Source: Anarhynchus alexandrinus (Eukaryota; Chordata; Aves; Charadriiformes; Charadriidae). Taken from it: a stretch of DNA of 64,000 bases. A program made the position numbers and the translations under genes. Below are positions 27,801 to 40,452 of the stretch, one piece after another (the first letter of the stretch is position 1; every line of letters starts with the position of its first letter). The DNA lies in contig VUYV01000016.1 of the NCBI GenBank assembly GCA_008711295.1, positions 6,876,073 through 6,940,072 on the forward strand. Direction: 5' to 3'. Under the pieces are notes generated by a model. The model worked only from the letters and a program-made list of their open reading frames with translations. It did no database searches and was not told the DNA's origin.

Positions 27801-30800
27801 CATTAGTTTTTGAAGGCTCCAGTGGAGTCCTATTTGCTTGAAAATGTCTTGGGGTTTTTCATGTTGATTGGCAGAGTTTTTTGTGCCTAAGGTCTTGACT
27901 ACTTCAGGAGCTTGATATCTGTCTTCATGCCATCACGTCATAGGGGCATCATTCTTAATACCAAGGAAGCCTGAATGACTTCAGTAAAGGACCCAAAAGA
28001 CATTAAATCCTGATCTGAGGGCTCAAATGCCAGAGAATGCACTAAAGACCTTATTTGCAATGGTTAATTATTTTCACTTTTTACAAAGATAAGCCTTAGC
28101 TTCAGCCTTAAATCTTGAACTGCCAGCTGTTGAATTGATTATAGATTGCTATATTAGACTGTAGCCCTTCAGAGTCGAAACTTATCCAAGAGTGGATGGT
28201 GATCAGATTATATTTTAACACACCTGGGTGAAGAATCAAGTAAATGTTTTTAGAACTGCTTATTCTTTAAATAGTATCTAATTGAACTAAGTACTATATA
28301 TTTAACAAGGAACATTTTTTTTACATTTCACTTAATTTTTATGCTTAATTTCCTTCAATTTTTTGAGGGAACAAGATGACAAGTTTTTTCTGGAAGAGAT
28401 TTATTTAGCTAAAGACAATTATTTTTTTTATTTTACAGCTACTGATTGAAGATATACAGACTGTACACGGTAGATAATTTTTGATGCAAAGAATATTCAT
28501 GCATGATGATTATGTAGATGAGTAGTTTAGTTGTACAACCTGAGGATGTGAAAACCTACTATCTGTCCATCATTTTTAATATGCTTAAGGCTTTATAGTA
28601 CATCTGATTTTGTGAACTGATGCAAGAATACATCCTTTATTGATAGAATAACTGCAGTTCGCAGTACCAAACCAAATGCAGATTGATTTCACTGATTTGG
28701 GAAAGAAAATACGCAGTACAGAAGTTCTTAGAGCAGCTTTCCAGTTCAAAAGCACTTTGGTAAAGCTGGACAGAAAACTAGCAGTAGGACTTAGTGAGAT
28801 TTTACACTTCTGCAGCACATCTGAGCAATCAGCCAGATCTTAGTGTTTTAATATGCGTAATCTATTCTATGGTTTAATGAGATCTTGAGCTATTGGCTCT
28901 GAAGATTGTTAGTACCCTGGTGAATAGCCCTTCAGACTTCAGGCATACAATAAGAATTTGCTTCCTCTTTCAATTCTTCAGCTTCTTGGATAGGATTTAT
29001 TATTTCCCTAAATATAAGCAGCTGCCAAAATTCATTATATATTATAGTACCCCTTTCTGCTATATTTAACTCTGTCTCATTAAGTGGATTACATGGTTTC
29101 CTCTTGTAATTAAGTGCAGATCAAATATACTGCAATGTTATGTTAAAAACATAGGAAATGACACCTTTTCAGCAGCAATTCTGAACTGCTTAAAGATAGG
29201 AGTGCTACTCTGACACCGATGGGTTTTTTCCAGAAACATCTGGTCAGTATAAAAAGTGTATCTTCCCCTTATAGATGTGATAGTAAAGTCAGAAATATCA
29301 CAGAGGAAATGTGTTCTGTTCTTTCCCACCTGAATTCCACTTAAAGAGAATTCTTTCTTTGCCTATTTTATCCTTTCAGTCTCTGGGTAATAATGACTTC
29401 CTTCAAAGATCTCTGTTGGATATGGGTTATCTGGACACCAGCAAACTTAAGTATTAGCAGAGCTCAGGGAACAGAGGAAAAAAAAAAGTAAATCTAGTAG
29501 GGGCTTATGTATTAATTTAGTAAGTATTTGTTTTATTTGATAACAAAATAACATTTCTTTTTCCACTGGTACTTAGGGACAAATCAATCTATGAGAATGA
29601 CTTATAAAAATTCTCTTGCATGTTTTAAAATTTGATCAAGGCAAGCATTGTGGACCCAAACCTTTCTTCATATGAACTTGCAGAGTCCCAAATCTAAATC
29701 CAACGCATTTAACATCAATCACATAACTAAGGTTCTTCAGTTAAGACTCTCTATAGAAATAAGAGAGGGATTAGTTGTTCTGGAGATTTGATCCCCACCT
29801 AAGGCTTGCATCACCCTTGAAAGCACCTCTATTCCTTTATTGACCATAAAGCAGTGCAAGGCAGCCACACTCCTTATCCAGGTGCCCCTGTTAATGCCTG
29901 AAGTTGGGGGATATAAGCGAAGTGGTCTCCGCTGAGCTCAATGTAACCAAACTGCTCAGTGTAACTTGGCCCTGTATCTTTGGAGTTAAGTGGCAGGCAA
30001 ATAGACAGTGCTTCTCTGAGTTTGGTTCAGGTATGATTTAAGTATAAACTAAGTGTATGTTGTTAGTTATCTCAGTCTGTATCCTAGAGAGATTTCTTTG
30101 GATAATGCTCTCAGTAATTCTAATTTATCTGGTTTCAAACTGAGTCAGTAATTATATGATTTCTAAGAGCTAAATTCTGTTTCCCAGCTCTAAGGGTAAG
30201 TAGAGCTGAGAAAGCGACTAGTTTACTGCTGCACGTGTAAGAAAACAATTCCCATTATGCATACATGCTGGCTCTCTTCTGCTCAAATCTGCCCTTTACT
30301 CTTTTGTACCTTTTTCTGTCCTATGTGCTTGTGATGTAGTGGCAATCAGCCCATTCTGTCACCAGTGCTTGAGTCAAGCTACTGCATTTTCTTGAAAAGA
30401 ACAAAGAGCAGGCATCGTACTGCTCTTATTTACCTGCATTAGACCTAGCCATTATGAAGTCCTTAATTATGGCAATTTATCAAATTAGCCTTAAAATAAT
30501 ATGTACTTTTTCCCAAATGCCATACCATTAGCATGCCCTATTTTGGCTGTCTTTGTGAAATAGTGGAAAGGTTTCTTTAAAATTTAAAACAGTCTTCCTA
30601 TCCACTCTCAAAAGCTGAAACAGGTCTGATATATTGTACATTTTTGCTTTGTTTTATATGGATTGAAAAGTATTAAAATGCACAAAAATGGGTTGCCCTG
30701 ATTAGGTTCTTCATCTGTAATTTCTCACAAAAAGTGATTATTGCACGTTCAGTCCCACTCAACAGAGATTCACGAAGACAACATAGCCATAGTTTAGTGT

Positions 30801-33800
30801 GGGAGGTGGAAAGTGGCTGAATTTGAGTTCATATGAGAACAGTTACATATTTCAGCTGAAAAGACTTCTCTCTAAAGAACAAGGTCAGGTTAACTCTACT
30901 AGAACCTACAAACCAGCAATCTGAAACACTTGTTGCAGTGAATTGGTATATATGGAAGATGCATTACTTTTTGTGAAAACATGCATTAGTGTTCATAAGT
31001 ATTACCACTTAAAATACATTCCCTGCTCTGCCCAGCTGATGAGAGTCTCTCCGAAAGTGCTCAGCAAAGTATAAAATACAATCAATATATATATATATTT
31101 ATGTGTGTATGATTTATATTTATGTCTTTTTGAGAGGGCAAGCCTTAGGCATAAGAAAGTACTTGCATCTTTGTTATTTTGCAAAGCCTTGAGGACTGTG
31201 CTGACCTAGTAAGTCAGAAGTTGTTCCATCTTCTCCTCTGACAGCAGGAATAGAAAGAGAAGAGACTCACTTTCTTATTTAATTGCTTTTCCTACAGCAC
31301 TGAAGAGAGAAGAAACTTTCTCCTACTTCCGTTCTGTCTGGCAGCTTCAGTCCCCCTTTGGTTGGAGACCTAGAACCTACTTGCATTCCAGATTTGCAGG
31401 TTATTATCTTTTTTTTTGTCATATTTCTAGGTTTTATAACTATTTCAATATTAACAATTCTTAGGATCTAGATTGGAGTCTCGTTATTCTGAGCACAGTG
31501 AAAACAAGTACAAGAACTAGCTTCCAGCACAAGAAGTCTTAAAATGCAATCTGCCTTCTGTGAGCTTTTCAGTTCTGTAGGCTGTGTCTGTGTTAGCAAA
31601 TAATGTGGAGCAGTGGATGTGGATCTGCAGAAACAAACAGGTGGCGTTGCAGGCTCAGTGTACCCACTGTATGTGTTTTGAAGGGGTGGGGGGGTGTGCT
31701 ACATCTGACTAGTTAAGATCTCATTCTGTGAATTAAATGCCTGTTAATTGTTTGAAGTGCAATTCCAATTTAGTTTTCTCTGAAACTAGTCTAGTTAGTG
31801 CACACCAAAAATGGTCCACAATGTGAACCAAAGCAGGTAAGCGGGGACAATCAGGAGATTTACTTTGAAAGTGCATTCTTAAGCAAAATTAACACACCCA
31901 TGACTTTTTGTGTGAAAGATGCTGTTGTAGTAGTGCAAATTCATTTATCTGTGCCTAAGAAGCTCATATTCTGAGTGCCTAATGAATCCAGTTGAAACCA
32001 ATGGCTTAATACCTTCCAATGAATCCTTGGTTTCTATTATTTTCAGTGCCCAAAACACAGGCCCTAATGACTTACACAAAGAACCTTTGATTGTTATTTT
32101 ATATCTTTTGACTATCTTGAGCAAAACTCAGGAAACGCTGTTAGAGCAGAGGGCTAAAACACATCTACATAAATACACAAATGAGTGTTTACTTTTGTGC
32201 TGCTCCCTTTTTGCCCTACACCCTTGAACACTTTTAACAAAATATTTGAGTGTCCCCCAAGCCCTCTGTTACCCAACACATAGCTTAGTGGTTAAAGGGT
32301 CGACTTTAACTGATATATCTTCTATCTTTTTAATGTAGCAGCAGTTGTTTGTAAACTGTAAGACCTAAAGTTGAGATGAAATAGCAGTACATAGTAAAAC
32401 AAAGATATCAAAACAGCCACCTTATGTTAAACATAACAAAACTGCATAAACTTGTCAGGGAACTAGGGTAAACATGGACAAGAAAATATTTCCAATGCTC
32501 TTCATTTCTCCTTTTAGTAATTATTGGATGCCTCAGAAAAGCAAGAACAGTGTCTTTGTGTAAGATCACTTCTTACTAATGGCAAAATTCCCAAACAAGT
32601 CAGCACAGGGTGGGTTGTTTTGGGGGAGTTGGGGAAGATAAGTAAATAGGTTTCTTTATTAAGAAATAATGACTTGGCTCTACTATTATTGTTGTAGCAC
32701 GATTCAGGATAACTAGCCTGCCTCCTGGTCCTGTGTACCCAAATATATTGGTGAAATATAAAAAGCTACCAAAAAGCCTCTAACAAATCATCACACTGTT
32801 TTGCTAATGGCTCAACAGAAGCTGGATCTAAGAATGAGAAGCAGACAGAGCCTCCACTCTTTTGCCCTCTGTGACGCAAAAGGTAAGAACTAAAAGTTGG
32901 AAAAGTCAGCGCCAGGGCTTACACTGCAAATTATCAACAGTTTGCCCTTCATGTGGCTGCAGATAAAAGGCCAACAAGAAGTGAGAAATAATGATCATAT
33001 TTACCAAAATGTAGGGTACTTCTGTGAGGTCTGTATTTACTGCTGCTACACTAATGGAACTATTTCAGGACTGCTGGCTTGCAAAATAAGATACTTTCAT
33101 TTTACCATCACTCATATAAACTTGACATTCTACTGATGTTGCATTAAGGCTAAAATTGTCTTCTATGAAAACAGAATAATATAAGGAAAACTCAAACTGA
33201 TTATATTAACATCAAATGGTAAAATATGGGTTCAGCCATTACAAATACAATTTCTTATGAAGCTCACTGTACTTTAGAAACAAAGTTAAAAGTAAAAATA
33301 TGTGACAAGGTACAACATGGCTACAGTTTTTTTAAAGTACAGTATAATCTTGTGATCAGGGAAAATTCCAGTTAATACTTCACTATTAGGGTCAACATTG
33401 CTCCGATCTCTACCCACCTGCCACTTGCAGAATGGAGCTCATCACCAGTTCCCACAGGAAGTTTACTCAGCTCTGTTAAATAAATCGCAATAGTATGGTT
33501 TTAAATTGTACGATGAAACTCAACACCTACTCTTGCAGCTAATGCAGGGTACAGTCATTTGTAAAGAAAAAAAGTATTTGGGGAACTCGTAACTCAAATG
33601 GCTGAGCAGATTTTGCTTATAATGTCAGTGAAGCAGTACAGGTCTCATGAGCTATGGCTCTGCTGGCTGAGCTTCATTTCTATGAAATCTTAAACGTAGT
33701 TCTCTCACGCTTTGCAAGACTAAATAGGGTGTAAGTATAATCAAATGTGAAGCCATTAAAGCTGCAAAGTTCTACAGTCAGGTTAATTTCTTGGCTTAAA

Positions 33801-36800
33801 GCACTAGTGCACAGTTGAAATTTGAGATGCAAACTACAGTGGCACAAAATGCATCAAACTGTGTCTGGTGGAAGCTCTGCAAATTTTTTTCTTAGAATAA
33901 TTCAGCTACTCAAACCAGAAACACTTTTCAGGAAGAAGTATACCCATTTGATTTAGTTAAGATTTCATAGGCACACTTTGGAAAGTCTGATGAAGAATGG
34001 GAAAAGAATTAAAAGGTTGGTGGTGAAATCCAAGTTCCTCCTCTGTGTAAGTTATCTTTTTTCACTAAAAACCAAACCAAACAAACAAGTAAAAAAAAAA
34101 TCCAACCCAAAACCCTCAAGTTTTGGATCTAGTCTAGAATAAACATGTTTTTGAGATCTCAAAAACATTTCCATTTTTTCCTGTGTAGGCTACCTTGAAC
34201 TGGACATAGTTCAATAAACTGGTGGCAACGGCTCAGAAATGGACATAATCACATAATCATAAAAGCTGGGAACTTATAAATCAAGCCTTCAACGGAAACT
34301 GATATGGAATCCAGGGTATGTAATTTTTGCCGTGTATTCCAAGTTTTTCAGTAGCTACCATCTGGAATTAAGAGCATTAATGATGATGATTATGAGATTA
34401 GAAGGATAAAAATCTACAACAGCTCCTGCAGATACTGTAGCAAAGCTCCTTCCGTGTACCCAAGGAAATAATATTGCACCATGTGTAAAATATTCTGGTA
34501 GATAAATCTTTTTATTTTATTTTTATTTAATTGATTTTCATTTTATATATGTAATGTATTTTTTTTTAAGGAAGAAACAGTTCTTCAAAGCCTTTAAAAC
34601 GGATGAAGGGGAAAGATGAGCGCATAATTCATGTACCCTTTGCAGACCACCATCCCACACTAGAGGGAAGGTTCAGAGGAAAAAAAACCAAACCAAACAA
34701 CCAAATACCTGTACAGTTAAAAAGATGATGCTGAGATGTTAAATGAGGAAGAAATAGAAATGAGGAAGAGAACTTCCGCAGTTTGAACTCTGAAATGTTA
34801 GCTAAGTATAAAGAAAAAGCATGCTGAAGCACCTTAGAGACTTTTGACCAAAGCAGTGGAAGTTTCATAGTTAAGAGTAACAATATCTAAATATGACTGC
34901 AACATGGCACGCTCTTTTTTTTCAACTGCTATTCTAACAATCTTTTATTGTACAATTGCAGTTTAAACTGTTACCTAGTACAGAACTCCTTGTTGGTCGT
35001 GGCATTTTGTTTCTTTTTAATCTTGTCTACTGTAGAACTACAGGAAATGTCTCAAAGGAATTACAGGAAAAGAAATGTATTTTTCAGGTTCTCTGCGGGA
35101 GACTGGAGCAAAAGTTTCAAAAGAAGTCTTGCTATGTGAGATGCTACGGGAGTGCGGAGCAGCTGAGGAACAGAGAATTACTGTTATATAAACCTTCTAC
35201 TTCCTGGCTGAACAAGACAGATGTCTTGTAGAAACTGAAGTTACATGCTGACGCAAATCCCTAATATGTGTGACGAAGAATCAGGAAAAACCATCCAGCG
35301 TCAGAGCTCTGACAGGATGAACCCAAGAGGGGCTGCTGCCCCAGGTGTCTGTTTGTGGGGTGCATCGAATGAAATGTAGGTAAGTGAAACTGTTTTGCTG
35401 ACCAAAAAAACCTGGCGCACAGAAGGTGGAATGAGCAGGTCTGACTTGTAGGGACAAGGGAAGGAGACGAATGGTGCTGGGCCAACAGGTGCCTTTTCTT
35501 CTCTCAGCCTGATGCCGTCCAAGGCAGTTTGCATCAGCTTCTCTGAAGTGGGATGCAGTCACGGGGTAGGTACCTAACTGTGCCAGGTGTGGTATCCCAC
35601 CCCTTTGAAATGCAAACTTCACGGGGAAGTGCAAACAGAGATCCTGCCAGGGTACGTGGTGGATTCAGTTCAGCCCCAAATACTTGTTTCTTTCATCTTA
35701 AGAAGGAAGAAAAAAAGGCAAAATGAGTGGAGAGAGCGCCCTCGCTTTCGAAAAGAAATTCTTGCTCCATCCAGGAGCAGGCAAAGTTGATACAAATCTT
35801 GATTTGATTATCATGTATATGAGTCATTTACAGTCATTTGTCTGTTTTGTTTTTTTTTTCCCCTAGTGCTTTTGTCCTAAACTTGTTATTTTGCTCTGCA
35901 AAAGTGAGGCAGTGATCAGCTGCTTTTCTGTTATCCTCTGAGGGAAGAGTTCTGCAGGTGCTGAATTGCAATCAGAACAGCGGAGAACGATCACTATGAT
36001 TTACAAGGAGGCTTCAGGTCAGTACCTTGCTGAGGAAGAGAAGGAACGGGTTCTGATCAGAGAAAGATAACTGCTTCTGCCTGAAAGTTAAACAGGTGCC
36101 CTTGAGGGGAGACCACACAAGGATCACAGGTTCAATCAGCTCCAGAGATGTGGTAATCACTAGATGGGTCATTTACCTAAGTAGTCTAGAGGTAGCAATA
36201 ACTATTCATTACTGCAGAGCTATCAAAATGATGGTTCTCTTTTTTGCTTCTTTTCATGGGCTTCCTTCCCTGAGCACATAGAGAGCAAACCAGGAAAGCC
36301 ATTATATTAAATAGCTCTTAAATAAGGTGGAACAATGAGCTTGGTTATAAGTAGTTTTTATAAATGGTACTGAAGAAGAAAAAAAAAATCCACAGAGGAC
36401 AGTCTACAGCTATTAACACAAATGATTTCCACTCACGTGTTTGGAAAGTTCTTTGTCCAAATTAAATGAACTTCCTACATTTGGGTGAGTAATATCACAA
36501 GAGATTGATAGTCTTTTCAGCACAGGAGTAAAAGAAGAAGGGGATTCAAATTAGTGTTATCCAATGAAGGTTAGACTCATGCCAAAGAAATCTGGAAGTT
36601 CAAACTGCCTGAGACACAACCTGGCACAACAGTCAAAACAAGTTATACAAAGCTGCATAGCTGAAGAGGATAGGTTAAAAAGGCCAGACGCTTGATACCC
36701 ATTTGAGAGTGAGCTGTTCCTGTGTTGATAAGACTAATCTATTTGCTTAGACATTCAGCTGGGATGCAAAAGACTTGTGTTCAGTTTAAGATTTTATGAA

Positions 36801-39650
36801 GACAGCCTATGCTCCCTGGACAGTTAGTTATTTGACCTCTTCTGTGGTTCCTATATGAGAAATTGGTGTAATAGTTCTCTTGCTCGTGGTCATGTGCTGG
36901 TAACCAACAGAAAAGATCACTGCTAAGGTGCTCTAGCTCTATGCTTCATCCTCTAAAAGATAGTTCAGAGAAACAAGAATAGATGTTTTCTTTCTTTAAG
37001 CTTTGCTTATGAAATATGTTCTCATTGAAACCCATTAATCAAAACATAGTTTGATGCATGGTTGTTTGCTTGATCTCATGTTTACTGAAGTCAGCAGAAA
37101 ACTCTCACTGGATGCTTAATGTCTTCCCCCTCCCTGTCTTGCTGTGTTTTATGGTCGGTGGCCCAGCTGAGGAAAAATGCTCAAGAGTAAAAGCTCTTGG
37201 GATGAGTATTGAGGCAACAAGGATCCAGAAAATTTAATCTGAAGAGTTTCATAGTTTAAAAGTAATCATAGACCTACAGTTAGGAGACAGTGTTAGTGTA
37301 AGTACTGTTGCAGCCATGATGGTTCAAAGATATAAGGGAAATAACTTTGTTAAATTTAAGTTCTAAGTCAACTTTAAATGCATTTACTCTTACTTTTGTT
37401 ACACTCATCCCTATAGTTTGAACTGCAGAACACAATGCCCAAGAAACTGAACACTGACCCAATAAACCTTCATATTTCATCAGGTAAAGCAATTGAATTT
37501 TGAAATTGTAAGTGTTGTGTCCAGCTGCAGCCCATCCAGCTCCGCACCAGGACAAGTAAAGGTTGTCTTCGCAGCTTGCTCATTGGGAAGAGCTCAGCGC
37601 CATAGCCTCTGAGTGGTGGGATTCCAGCTCTGGAGACACCAGCGTCAGTTCCATACAAACTTAATGTGCAGGGGTGTGGGCAATGCTGAAGGAAGCCAGG
37701 GGAGGTAGTTCCTGAAATTACAGGTTTTTGTTTTGATGGGAATGAGGAGGATTTCAGCTTTTGTCTCTGCTGGAAAAAAAAAAATCTTAGTGTAGCCTCC
37801 TTTCTCTCCCATTCCTGTTATGTGATTCACATATCCTGACTTATTTGATTGTAAGTAAGAGCTACAAGATGAACTTCTCTGGTCATCAGTTTCGTGTGTT
37901 TGGCTCTTTTCACATCAAGTACTTATTTAGTAAATACATGGAACACAATTTGTAATTACTGGGACAAATTCAATATGCCCACAGAGTGTTTTAAGGGGAT
38001 TTATTATAATCTACTTGTTTTGTCTTTCTGCTAATAGTTTCCACAGTGGTTTTTATGCCTCTAAGACAAATTAACTGATGAACCTGGATTGAAAAGTAGG
38101 ATTTTATTAGTGAAATAAGGAACAGCACACAACAGGTCTTCAGGTAAGACACTTTCCATGGTATGTGTAGTAAGTGAAAATATGTCTTGAAAATTCTGCT
38201 TGATATCTGCTTGATCTCTCTTGATATTTATTCTACTATCCAGTATGCATTGTCTTTAGGACTACATTTTCTATACCGTATTATTGCACAGCGATAAATG
38301 GTTCAACAAAATTAAAAATTAATATAATGAAAAATGGGAATAAGATTATGTACTTTTGCTATGACTTGCCTGGTTTGTACAGATAAGGGAGTCTATGAAA
38401 TATAATGTTATCAGTTTAATCTGTGTTACTTTGGACATTACCATACTTATAGTTCATTAACAGTAACGTTTTTGCTGTGCAGGTTTTGTAACAGTTAAGT
38501 TGCTTAGCAACCTTAACTCCAAGATAACGATGCCTTGCTGCCTGTGATTAAAGAATATTTTTTTTCCTGTATACTGTTTATGATATATCTAGCTCACTTG
38601 TTTTCATGTTTGCAAACTCTGTTCCTCATTTTTCATTCCAAATATAGCAAGGTATATATGCATTCCTTGAATAATTTTGTATTTAAAATTCACCACAGTC
38701 AGCTACTTGAGTGAATGCAAATAGCACAATAGTATTATGAAAAAACCCCACACTATACAGTAATGCAAAGAACATAAAATGGAGCAGCAGTCTAAAGAGC
38801 TACTACTGATACTGCCGAATAAATCCTTAAAACCTTTTCAGCAGAAGTGCATTGCTAATAACTGTGGATAATGCTCTAGTTCCGTGATTTAATTCTCCTC
38901 TTAAATAAATAAATAGAAAGCTATGGGACTTGCCCATATGCAATGCCATATTTTGGAACTGGTCCAAAAAAGTGAAATACTATACTTTAAGTGGGAGCAA
39001 ATGTCTTCTGATACTGCTAGTAGATGGATCAATTAGTTTAATAGTATTTACGGAAGTCCGTTGAACCTCAACACTAACGGTATTCCAAGATAATATCTGA
39101 AGGGTGGCACACATTAAAATGGATATTGGGTGACATTATCTATTTAATATATTTCAAATGATACTGTTAATTCCTGCAGAGCTTATCACCATGGTTACTG
39201 TGACAGAAATTAAACAAACAGGAAAAAATTTAAATTAATCCATCCTGATCGAGACTCCAATGGGATTGAGAGTATCATTTAAGCATTGGGAGCCACATTG
39301 AAGATTGACAGCTCTTCAGCTAATAGTATAACCCATGCCTGCTGGAAGCAGGGGTTCTCTCCTCGGATTTGGTGTCTCTATCATAAATTACTTTCCAGAG
39401 TGCACCATGTAGGAAGTGGTGGGTTTGGAATGGAGGCCTAGATAGGAGCTACTGATGTAAACTGTCTGCTTCTGATGGGCTGGAATTAAATCAATAATAC
39501 TTCATGGTGTAGAGACTTGGAAGTGAAGTACTAACATTGGTATGGATGCAATATAAATGGAAACACATGTATGTGACTGCACCAGCAGTTACAGCAAAGT
39601 ATTACAAGATTAGGACTGTATTGAACTCTCAGGACACTGCACCCAGTAGT
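22600..39650. other. Intergenic, no gene recognised
   Basis: AT-rich, with only short incidental reading frames on both strands. It holds the T57 tract, a 9-bp-arm inverted repeat at 24495-24518, a short AT microsatellite near 31086-31100 and a somewhat GC-richer block at about 35080-35800. No CR1 copy was noticed in this interval. Confidence 0.55.
24793..24849. repeat. Homopolymer T57
   Basis: An uninterrupted run of 57 T. If it were the poly(A) tail of a minus-strand retrocopy, the body would lie to the right. No AATAAA complement (TTTATT) is present in the next 40 bases and no recognisable gene body follows, so a simple mononucleotide tract is the safer call. Its exact length is unreliable in most assemblies. 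Confidence 0.85.
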
Positions 39651-39651
39651 A

Positions 39652-40276
39652 ACGGAATCACGGAATTTTCAGAGTTGGAAGGCACCTCTAGAGATCATCT
39701 AGTCCAACTCCCCTGCCAAAGCAGGATTGCCTAGAGCACATTACTCAGGACTGCATCCAGGCGGGTCTTGAAAATCTCCAGAAAAGGGGACTCCACAACC
39801 TCCCTGGGCAGCCTGTTCCAGTGCTCTGTCACCCGAACCATAAAGAAGTTTTTCCGTGTATTTGAACGGAACTTCCTGTGTTCCAACTTGTGCCCATTGC
39901 CCCTCGTCCTGTCATTGGGAACCACTGAAAAGAGCCTGGCTCCATCCTCCTTCAACTCACCCTTTAGATACTTGTACGCCATAATAAGGTCTCCCCTCAG
40001 CCTTCTCTTCTCCAGGCTAAAGAGTCCCAGCTCTCTCAGCCTTTCCTCATAAGGGAGATGCTCCAATCCCTCAATCATCTTAGTTGCCCTACACTGGACT
40101 CTCTCCAGCAGTTCCCTGTCCCTCTTGAACTGGGGAGCCCAGAACTGGACACAGTATTCCAGTTGTGGCCTCACCAGTGCAGAGTAGAGGGGGAGAATGA
40201 CCTCCCTCGACCTACTGGTCACACTCTTCCCTATGCAGCCCAGGATTCCATTGGCCTTTTTGAGGAATATGCTGTT
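39652..40276 (-). mobile_element. CR1 LINE, 5'-truncated copy with open ORF2 C-terminus
   Basis: On the minus strand it encodes roughly 180 codons of the CR1 ORF2 C-terminus, with [71 protein letters not shown] and [20 protein letters not shown], ending LSNVL and a stop. The 3' end with the octamer repeat is at about 39652 (GGAATCACGGAATTTTCAG on the plus strand). The protein subtype ([20 protein letters not shown]) differs from the copy at 9.7 kb, so the two come from different CR1 subfamilies. Confidence 0.95.
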
Positions 40277-40435
40277 TAAATCCAAATGAGAAAGCTTCCA
40301 CTCTGATAAGAGTACTGCACGAATGCTCAGTCAGTGCAAGACCCTCCATCCTAAACCCAGGAGGACGGCAACAAGTCGCAGCATATCATATATGCCAATC
40401 CTTTCCTTTCCCCAACAGGAAAACATACATTTCAA

Positions 40436-40452
40436 ACAAACAAACAAACAAA
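40436..40452. repeat. Short CAAA microsatellite
   Basis: About four and a half tandem AAAC/CAAA units, adjacent to the CR1 copy at 39.7-40.3 kb. A similar short TTTG run lies in NDUFAF5 intron 5 near 7711-7730. Confidence 0.7.
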
